Shown in pieces: positions 53,101 through 59,639 of a stretch of 64,000 nucleotides of DNA. Position numbers and translations under genes: made by a program. Origin of the DNA: Mucilaginibacter pineti (GTDB lineage Bacteria > Bacteroidota > Bacteroidia > Sphingobacteriales > Sphingobacteriaceae); NCBI RefSeq assembly GCF_900101875.1, contig NZ_FNAI01000020.1, positions 51,160 through 115,159 of the forward strand, in the 5' to 3' direction. The notes below the pieces were generated by a model, which saw nothing but the letters and a program-made list of their open reading frames with translations, did no database searches and had not been told where the DNA came from. Positions within the stretch are counted from its first letter, which is position 1, and each line of letters begins with the position of its first letter.

Positions 53101-53862
53101 ATGTCATTTAAAAATAAAGTAGCCATTGTCACCGGGGCAGGTCAGGGCATCGGATTCGAAATATGCAAGGAGCTTGCAAAAGAGGGCGCAAAGGTAATAT
53201 TGAACGATTTAGACCCCGAATTGGCAAATGCCGCCGTGGCACGCATTAACGAAGTCAATAACGACAGTTGCCTGGCAATGCCCGGCGATTCCGGCGATGT
53301 TTCATTTATAAGGGGAATTGTTGCGTTTACGGTAGAAAAATTTGGGAGTATCAATATTGTAATCGCCAACGCCGGAATTACCTTATTCGGAGATTTTTTC
53401 ACCTATCCGCCTGAGTCGTTTTTTAAAATTATGCAAGTGAACCTGGCGGGATCATTTTTTCTGGCCCAGGCTGCGGCTATTCAAATGAAGCTTCAGCAAT
53501 CCGGCGGCGCAATTTTATTTACCTCCTCCGTAACCGGGCACCAGGCTCATAAGAACCTGGCTGCTTATGGGATGAGTAAGGCTGCTTTGGAAATGCTTGC
53601 GAAAAACCTGGTTATCGAACTTTCCCAGTTTGGAATAAATGTAAATACCATTTCTCCCGGTGCAACTTTAACCGAACGAACATTGGAAGACCCGGAATAT
53701 CAGCAAACCTGGTCCCGCATCACCCCTATGGGCAGGCCCGCATTTGTTTCGGATATCGCAAATGCAGCCCTGTTCCTGGTTTCAGATAAAGCGAAACATA
53801 TTACCGGCCAAAACCTGATCATAGATGGCGGATGGACCTCTGTAAGTGTATCGCCCGAGTAA
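53101..53862 (+). CDS. SDR-family oxidoreductase (sugar dehydrogenase-like)
   Basis: 253 residues, classical SDR. Cofactor motif TGAGQGIG at 11-18, NAG at 90-92, catalytic S142/S143, Y156 and K160 (YGMSK). Ends IDGGWTSVSVSPE. An acidic residue after beta-2 (LNDLD at 34-38) favours NAD. In the pathway proposed here it could oxidise the free aldose at C1 to its lactone, as L-rhamnose or L-fucose dehydrogenases do. It could instead serve a different carbonyl step. It lies 46 bases after the dehydratase gene and 40 bases before the second SDR gene. Confidence 0.85.
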   Translation: MSFKNKVAIVTGAGQGIGFEICKELAKEGAKVILNDLDPELANAAVARINEVNNDSCLAMPGDSGDVSFIRGIVAFTVEKFGSINIVIANAGITLFGDFFTYPPESFFKIMQVNLAGSFFLAQAAAIQMKLQQSGGAILFTSSVTGHQAHKNLAAYGMSKAALEMLAKNLVIELSQFGINVNTISPGATLTERTLEDPEYQQTWSRITPMGRPAFVSDIANAALFLVSDKAKHITGQNLIIDGGWTSVSVSPE

Positions 53863-53902
53863 AGTGATCAGCAAATAATGAAATACAAAATTGAATTAAA
53901 AC

Positions 53903-54676
53903 ATGCTTGACTTAACTAATAAAATAGCCCTAATAACCGGCGGCGGAAGTGGAATTGGAAAAGCCGTTGCGCTTCTGTTTGCAAAGCAGGGTGCTATAGT
54001 TTGTATCCTTGATATGGATGAGAGCGGCGGTAGCACCGTAGTGGCTCAAATTATTTCTGAAGGAAACCACGCTGCCTTTTTTAAATGTAATGTAGCCACG
54101 CAAGCAGACGTAAAAAAGGTTGTGGATGTTATTTATAACGAGTTTGGTGCTGTTGATATACTCGTGAACAATGCCGGTATCGCACACATCGGGCGGGCGG
54201 ATGCTACCGCTGAAGAAGACTTCGATAAGGTTATTGTAGTAAATGTAAAAGGCGTTTATAACTGCCTTTACGCCGTGTTGCCTCTTATGCGGCTTAAAGG
54301 CGGAGTTATTTGTAACATGGCTTCCGTTGCATCGTCGGTAGGACTGGCAGACAGGTTTGCTTATTCCACATCAAAAGCCGCAGTAGTAGGTATGACGCTA
54401 TCTGTTGCCAAAGATTACCTGCAAGACAAAATTCGCTGTAATTGCGTATCGCCCGGGCGGGTGCACACCCCGTTTGTAGATGGCTACCTGGCAAAGACCT
54501 ATCCGGGACAGGAGCAGGAAATGTTTGAGAAGCTATCAAAAACACAACCGATTGGGAGAATGGGCCAGCCGGAAGAAATAGCGGGGTTGATATTATACCT
54601 ATGTTCTGATGAGGCCGCTTTTATAACCGGAAGCGACTATCCTATTGATGGGGGATTTATAAAACTGAATACTTAA
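53903..54676 (+). CDS. SDR-family 2-keto-3-deoxyaldonate 4-dehydrogenase-like protein
   Basis: 257 residues. Cofactor motif TGGGSGIG at 12-19, NNAG at 89-92, catalytic S141 or S144 region, Y154 and K158 (YSTSK). The stretch MASVASSVGLADRFAYSTSK and RCNCVSPGRVHTPFVDGYL resemble the 2-keto-3-deoxy-L-fuconate/L-rhamnonate dehydrogenase and DHRS6 group. The likely reaction is NAD-dependent oxidation of the C4 hydroxyl of a 2-keto-3-deoxyaldonate to give 2,4-diketo-3-deoxyaldonate. The SMP-30 gene starts 6 bases after its stop and the FAH-type hydrolase gene follows, as expected for this route. Confidence 0.83.
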   Translation: MLDLTNKIALITGGGSGIGKAVALLFAKQGAIVCILDMDESGGSTVVAQIISEGNHAAFFKCNVATQADVKKVVDVIYNEFGAVDILVNNAGIAHIGRADATAEEDFDKVIVVNVKGVYNCLYAVLPLMRLKGGVICNMASVASSVGLADRFAYSTSKAAVVGMTLSVAKDYLQDKIRCNCVSPGRVHTPFVDGYLAKTYPGQEQEMFEKLSKTQPIGRMGQPEEIAGLILYLCSDEAAFITGSDYPIDGGFIKLNT

Positions 54677-54682
54677 CAAACG

Positions 54683-55555
54683 ATGTTAGAGATTGCATCA
54701 GCATGTAGCTGTTTTTTGGGCGAGGGGCCGGTTTGGGATACCCGAAATCAGGTGATTTGTTGGATAGATGTCCTGAAAGGAAAGATTTATGAACTTGAAC
54801 CGGAAACAAAGTATCTGAAAACAATCACGGTTAATCAGCCTGTAGGATCTATTGTTGTATGTGAGGATGGTAGCTTTTTGGGTGCGTTCCAAAACGGATT
54901 TGGTTTTGTTGACAGAAATACCGGCCTGGTCGATTTTTTTTCAGACCCGGAAGCTCATTTGCCTTTAAATCGGTTTAATGACGGTAAATGTGATCCCGCC
55001 GGGCGATTCTGGGCCGGAACAATGTCGATGACTGAGCGGCCATCAGCCGGATCGGTGTACATGCTGGATTCCGATCTTTCGGTATCGCGAAAAATTGAAG
55101 GCACAACCATCTCCAACGGAATGGCGTGGAGCCCGGACCGGCGAAAGTTTTATTTTATAGACTCACCAACGGCTAAAGTTGTAGCCTATAATTATGAATT
55201 ATCAAGTGGCTCACTATCTGGTCGGGAACCTGTCATTACGTTTCGTGACAGTGATGGTTTTCCTGACGGTATGACTATAGACGGCGAAGGTATGTTATGG
55301 ATAGCCCACTGGAACGGCTGGCAGGTTAGCCGATGGAATCCGGTAACGGGGGAAAAGCTTTTCTCTATTCCCCTTCCTGTCGCAAATGTGTCCTCCTGCA
55401 CTTTTGGCGGAAGCGATCTCCAGGACTTGTATATCACAACTGCCCGGAAAGATCTTTCCGCAGCCGAAATTAAGGAGCAGCCGCTGGCAGGTTCATTGTT
55501 CGTTTGGAAAAATTGCGGCTACACAGGTATGCCTGCTTTTGAATATAAAAAATAG
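54683..55555 (+). CDS. SMP-30/gluconolactonase-family lactonase
   Basis: 290 residues, six-bladed propeller of the regucalcin family. Metal-site residues are recognisable: E14 in FLGEGPVWD, N in TISNGMAWSPD (about 148) and D in GFPDGMTID (about 197). No signal peptide, so cytoplasmic. It hydrolyses a sugar lactone to the aldonic acid, which feeds the dehydratase encoded upstream. It lies 6 bases after the second SDR gene and 7 bases before the hydrolase gene, so translation is probably coupled. Lactone specificity cannot be read from sequence. Confidence 0.88.
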   Translation: MLEIASACSCFLGEGPVWDTRNQVICWIDVLKGKIYELEPETKYLKTITVNQPVGSIVVCEDGSFLGAFQNGFGFVDRNTGLVDFFSDPEAHLPLNRFNDGKCDPAGRFWAGTMSMTERPSAGSVYMLDSDLSVSRKIEGTTISNGMAWSPDRRKFYFIDSPTAKVVAYNYELSSGSLSGREPVITFRDSDGFPDGMTIDGEGMLWIAHWNGWQVSRWNPVTGEKLFSIPLPVANVSSCTFGGSDLQDLYITTARKDLSAAEIKEQPLAGSLFVWKNCGYTGMPAFEYKK

Positions 55556-55562
55556 TTGATTT

Positions 55563-56408
55563 ATGAAACTTATTCGTTTTGGTGAAACTGGCCAGGAAAA
55601 GCCAGGCGTATTAATTGGTGAAGATCAGCGGATAGATCTGTCATCAGCGTTTAGTGATTGGGACAGGAAATTTTTTCAGGAGGGAGGTATCGAATCCCTG
55701 AAGAATTTAGATCTCACCGTCTTTCCTCAAATTTCCAATGATGTACGTTGGGCGGCTTGTGTTGCCCGGCCTGGAAAGGTGCTGTGTATCGGATTAAATT
55801 ATTCTGACCATGCGGCCGAGTCTGGCATGCCATTGCCCAGTGAGCCAATAGTATTTCAAAAGGCCGCCAATACGGTAGTTGGGCCTTATGATAATATCCA
55901 GATTCCGCGAAACAGTGTGAAGACGGATTGGGAAGTAGAGCTTGGTGTTGTGATTGGCAAAGATGCACGATACCTGGATTCAGTGGAAGAAGCGAAGGAT
56001 TTTATTGCGGGTTATTGTATTGCTCATGATGTTTCGGAACGTGAATTTCAACTGGAACGGGGAGGGCAATGGACAAAAGGGAAATCCTGCGATACATTCA
56101 ACCCTTTAGGGCCATTTTTACTCACTCCGGACGAAATTGAGCATGTCCATGATCTGAAAATGTCCCTAAGTGTCAACGGCGTAGACAAGCAAAAAGGAAA
56201 CACAAGCTACATGGTGTTTGATTGCTACTACCTCGTTCACTACCTGTCGCAGTTTATGACTTTAGAAGCCGGGGATCTTATTTGTACCGGTACGCCTCCC
56301 GGTGTAGGTTTAGGTATGAAACCGCCTCAGTATTTAAAGGCCGGAGATGTGGTAGAATTATCCATTCAGGGTTTGGGCCGGCAAAAGCAAACGTGCATCA
56401 ATTCATAG
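55563..56408 (+). CDS. FAH-family 2,4-diketo-3-deoxyaldonate hydrolase
   Basis: 281 residues. The C-terminal fumarylacetoacetate-hydrolase domain has the metal ligands E124 and E126 (TDWEVELGVVIGK) and D156 (AHDVSEREFQLERGGQW), with VLCIGLNYSDHAAESGMPLP and LICTGTPPGVGLGMKPPQYL. The DVSEREFQLERGGQW stretch is typical of the group containing 2,4-diketo-3-deoxy-L-rhamnonate/L-fuconate hydrolases, often mislabelled ureidoglycolate lyase. It cleaves the C3-C4 bond to pyruvate and a 2-hydroxyacid (lactate, glycolate or glycerate according to the sugar). It is the last gene of the tight operon with the dehydratase, the two SDRs and the lactonase. Confidence 0.87.
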   Translation: MKLIRFGETGQEKPGVLIGEDQRIDLSSAFSDWDRKFFQEGGIESLKNLDLTVFPQISNDVRWAACVARPGKVLCIGLNYSDHAAESGMPLPSEPIVFQKAANTVVGPYDNIQIPRNSVKTDWEVELGVVIGKDARYLDSVEEAKDFIAGYCIAHDVSEREFQLERGGQWTKGKSCDTFNPLGPFLLTPDEIEHVHDLKMSLSVNGVDKQKGNTSYMVFDCYYLVHYLSQFMTLEAGDLICTGTPPGVGLGMKPPQYLKAGDVVELSIQGLGRQKQTCINS

Positions 56409-56509
56409 GAAGCTTATCGCCAGATAAATTCAGACTGATCTTTTAGCGATCACAAAAAGGTGCATTTCCGGAAAAAGGACAGGTATTAATTATATTAATT
56501 GTTATTCAA

Positions 56510-58678
56510 ATGGTAATCAAAAAAACTAAACTATTGCTCTCGGTAACCCTTTCCGTCGCAATTTTAACATCGGCAGTTTATCTCGCAGAACGGAAATATT
56601 CCGACTGGAAAATTTATGGGGGCAGCGGGGATAATGTCAAATATTCTGATCTTAAGCAAATAGATACTTCAAATGTTAATCAATTGAAAGTAGCCTGGGT
56701 GTATCATTCCGAAAACGAAGATCAGTCCAAATATGGTCCGATGGAATGTAATCCAATTATTGTGAATAATACTTTGTTTGGGGTTTCGCCACGTTTAAAA
56801 CTATTTGCAGTAGATGCTGCTACCGGCAAGGAAAAGTGGCATTTCGATCCGGCCGACACCAGCGGTAATAAAACATGGGCAAGAAATAGCGTTAATATGA
56901 ACAGGGGAGTAGCCTACTGGGCAGATGGTGATGACAGGCGTATAATTTATACAGTTGGCCCTATCGCCTTTGCAGTTAACGCAGAAACCGGTAAACTAAT
57001 CCCTGGTTTTGGTTTAAATGGTGGCGTAGATTTGAGAAAAGGCCTCGGCCGCGACGAAAAGAGTGTTTCCATTTCGCCAACTTCGCCGGTGATCATTTAC
57101 AAAAACCTTTTTATCACCAGTGGTTTAGTGAGTGAAACAACGCCCGGGCATATCCGCGGCTTTGACGTAAGAACAGGAAAACAGAAATGGATCTTTCACA
57201 CTATCCCATATCCGGGAGAAGCTGGATATACTTCCTGGGATGATAAAACTGCTTACAAGCGAATGGGCTCTACCAATGCTTGGTCGGGATTTAGTCTTGA
57301 CAGCAAAAGAGGTCTTCTATTTGCAGGCGTAGGCAGCCCTACCAATGACTTTTATGGCGGTGACAGATGGGGAAAAGGCCTATTCGGGAACTGTTTATTA
57401 GCCTTGGATGCTGCCACCGGAAAACTAAAATGGCACTTTCAAACCGTACATCATGACGTATGGGATATGGATATATCCAGTGCCCCGGTTCTTGTAACTA
57501 TCCCCAGGAACGGTAAGAAGATCGATGCGGTGGTGCAAACAACCAAATCAGGTTTCGTTTTTGTTTTTGATCGTATTACAGGTAAGCCTCTATTTCCAAT
57601 AAAAGAGAAACCTGTACCAATAAATGGTGCGGTTTTAGGCGAAAAGCTGAGTCCTACGCAACCGTTTCCCGTTTTACCAAAACCATTTGTAAGACAGCGC
57701 ATGACTGAAAATGATCTGAATAACGTAGTTGGCGATTCTTCTTATCAGGATATTAAAAGGCGGTTCAAAACCTACCGCTCACAGGGGATTTTTACACCTC
57801 CAACAGAAAAAGGAACTATCATTTTGCCCGGCTATGATGGCGGGGGAGAATGGGGAGGCCCGGCGGTTGATCCGGAAACGAATATCCTTTATGTAAATGC
57901 CAATGAAATGGCCTGGGTATTAAACCTTGTTAAAGAAAAATCCGATAACAAAAAATCAATGACTAACCTGCAGGCCGGTGTTGTGCTTTATCACAAAAAC
58001 TGTATGGGCTGTCATGGTCCGGAGCGCCTGGGTTCGGGAGATTATCCTTCGTTGATTGGTGTAGAGAGGAAATATAAGTTTGCCCAGTTTAGTGAATTAT
58101 TGTCAACCGGAAGGCGGATGATGCCCGGCTTTGCTCAACTCAGCAAGGCCGAAAAAGTCGCCATCGGTTCATTTGTTCTTAACCAGAAAGCAGAACAGGA
58201 AAACCCATATACCGGAACCGCAATCAAAAATGATAACAAATCAAAACCATCATACAGCTTCACCGGATATAATAAATTCCTTACCAAGGAGGGCTACCCT
58301 GCGTTAAGTCCGCCATGGGGTACCATCAGTGCAATTGACCTTAATACTGGGAAATATAAATGGCAGGTACCGTTCGGTGAGTTTGAGGAATTAAAGAAAA
58401 AAGGGATTCCTACCACGGGCCGCGAAAATTATGGCGGCCCTGTAGTTACAGCGGGCGGGGTGATTTTTATTGGTGCATCGGCAGATGGTAAGTTCAGGGC
58501 AATAAATAAGAAAACAGGAAAAACAATATGGGAAACAGAGCTTCCTGCTCCTGGCGTAGCAACGCCTGCTGTTTATGAGGTAAACGGTAAACAATATATA
58601 GTAATAGCGTGCGGCGGATCGAAATGGGGCGGCAAATCAAGTGACGCTTATGTTGCGTTTACCTTACCCGATAAATAA
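56510..58678 (+). CDS. PQQ-dependent dehydrogenase with embedded cytochrome c domain
   Basis: 722 residues with an N-terminal signal or anchor (LLLSVTLSVAILTSAVYLAE). Beta-propeller repeats of the quinoprotein class recur (LFAVDAATGKEKWHF, IRGFDVRTGKQKWIFHTIPY, LLALDAATGKLKWHFQTVHH, ISAIDLNTGKYKWQVPFGEF, FRAINKKTGKTIWETELPAP). A single c-type haem site, C498-x-x-C501-H502 (KNCMGCHG), lies between propeller blades with a likely axial Met in RRMMPGF. It oxidises an alcohol or aldose in the periplasm and passes electrons through haem. Beside the lactonase and dehydratase it could supply the first step from aldose to lactone. PQQ biosynthesis genes are not in this window. Confidence 0.87.
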   Translation: MVIKKTKLLLSVTLSVAILTSAVYLAERKYSDWKIYGGSGDNVKYSDLKQIDTSNVNQLKVAWVYHSENEDQSKYGPMECNPIIVNNTLFGVSPRLKLFAVDAATGKEKWHFDPADTSGNKTWARNSVNMNRGVAYWADGDDRRIIYTVGPIAFAVNAETGKLIPGFGLNGGVDLRKGLGRDEKSVSISPTSPVIIYKNLFITSGLVSETTPGHIRGFDVRTGKQKWIFHTIPYPGEAGYTSWDDKTAYKRMGSTNAWSGFSLDSKRGLLFAGVGSPTNDFYGGDRWGKGLFGNCLLALDAATGKLKWHFQTVHHDVWDMDISSAPVLVTIPRNGKKIDAVVQTTKSGFVFVFDRITGKPLFPIKEKPVPINGAVLGEKLSPTQPFPVLPKPFVRQRMTENDLNNVVGDSSYQDIKRRFKTYRSQGIFTPPTEKGTIILPGYDGGGEWGGPAVDPETNILYVNANEMAWVLNLVKEKSDNKKSMTNLQAGVVLYHKNCMGCHGPERLGSGDYPSLIGVERKYKFAQFSELLSTGRRMMPGFAQLSKAEKVAIGSFVLNQKAEQENPYTGTAIKNDNKSKPSYSFTGYNKFLTKEGYPALSPPWGTISAIDLNTGKYKWQVPFGEFEELKKKGIPTTGRENYGGPVVTAGGVIFIGASADGKFRAINKKTGKTIWETELPAPGVATPAVYEVNGKQYIVIACGGSKWGGKSSDAYVAFTLPDK

Positions 58679-58683
58679 ATAAT

Positions 58684-58736
58684 CCCGTTTATCAAGAATA
58701 TCAATTTAACCATTGCCTATCCAAAGTGTAAACGGG
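58684..58736 (+). other. Weak inverted repeat between PQQ dehydrogenase and TIM-barrel genes
   Basis: CCCGTTTA and TAAACGGG form 8-bp perfect arms separated by 37 bases, right after the dehydrogenase stop. It may be a weak terminator or chance. Confidence 0.3.
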
Positions 58737-58771
58737 AGGCGCTGTATTAACAATACTTATCAAACCAAATT

Positions 58772-59620
58772 ATGAAAAGAAATATCAAATTTATTCCATT
58801 ATTAATTCTGTTTCCTTTAGTTATAATGGCCTTCCAATATTTACCGGCTGTGCAAAAGAACCCCGGCGATCTGTTTTCATCGGCCGGCTTTAAAATGGGC
58901 GTGGCCTTGTATTCCTTTAATCATCATTCATTCAAAAAATCGCTTGATATGGCCGACAGTTGCGGCGTAAAATATGTTGAAGGATTTTCTTTTCATAAAT
59001 TGGGTGAGGGCTTTGGAGATATCACCATGGACGGGCTTGATAAAAACAGCGTCGCGGTAATGAAAGCTATGCTCCGTAAAAAACACCTGGTAATGGCATC
59101 CATGTATGCAGGCGGTGCCGATAACCTGGCCGGGTGGAAAAAATATTTTGATCTTGCGCGTGAACTCAACCTGCAATACCTGGTATGCGAACCCGGTAAA
59201 AAACAATGGGATATGATTGATAGCCTGGCCGGTGCTTATCACATAAAAGTTGCTATTCATGACCACATACAGCCAAGCCCGTACTGGCACCCGGATTCTG
59301 TTCTTTCTATTGCAAAAGGGCATCCAAATATAGGTGCCTGCGCCGATATTGGACATTGGACAAACAGCGGACTGGACCCAGTTAAATGTCTTAAAATTTT
59401 AGACGGACATATTATCGGTTTACACCTTAAGGACGTTGATAAGGCGCATAATGATGTTATTCCCGGTAACGGAATCATCGATTTTGAAGGTATTGTAAAA
59501 GAACTTAAACGCCAGAATTTCAAAGGAATAATTGAAGTGGAGTGCGAGCATAACATGGATAACAATACGAAGGATGTAAAAGCAGCTGTTGATTACGTAA
59601 ACCAGATTACAGCCAAATAG
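58772..59620 (+). CDS. Secreted xylose-isomerase-like TIM-barrel protein, second copy
   Basis: 282 residues with an export signal (KFIPLLILFPLVIMAFQYLP). The barrel motifs match the gene at 50250: MGVALYSFNHHSFKKSLDMA, GVKYVEGFSF, MIDSLAGAYHIKVAIHDH, GACADIGHWTNSGLDPVKCL, GHIIGLHLKDV and IIEVECEHN. The two proteins bracket the catabolic operon and probably act on the same or a related sugar in the periplasm. A periplasmic epimerase, isomerase or 3-keto-glycoside lyase role is inferred. The FAD/Fe-S dehydrogenase gene starts 19 bases downstream. Confidence 0.8.
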   Translation: MKRNIKFIPLLILFPLVIMAFQYLPAVQKNPGDLFSSAGFKMGVALYSFNHHSFKKSLDMADSCGVKYVEGFSFHKLGEGFGDITMDGLDKNSVAVMKAMLRKKHLVMASMYAGGADNLAGWKKYFDLARELNLQYLVCEPGKKQWDMIDSLAGAYHIKVAIHDHIQPSPYWHPDSVLSIAKGHPNIGACADIGHWTNSGLDPVKCLKILDGHIIGLHLKDVDKAHNDVIPGNGIIDFEGIVKELKRQNFKGIIEVECEHNMDNNTKDVKAAVDYVNQITAK

Positions 59621-59639
59621 ACGATTTGCATAAGCCGAG

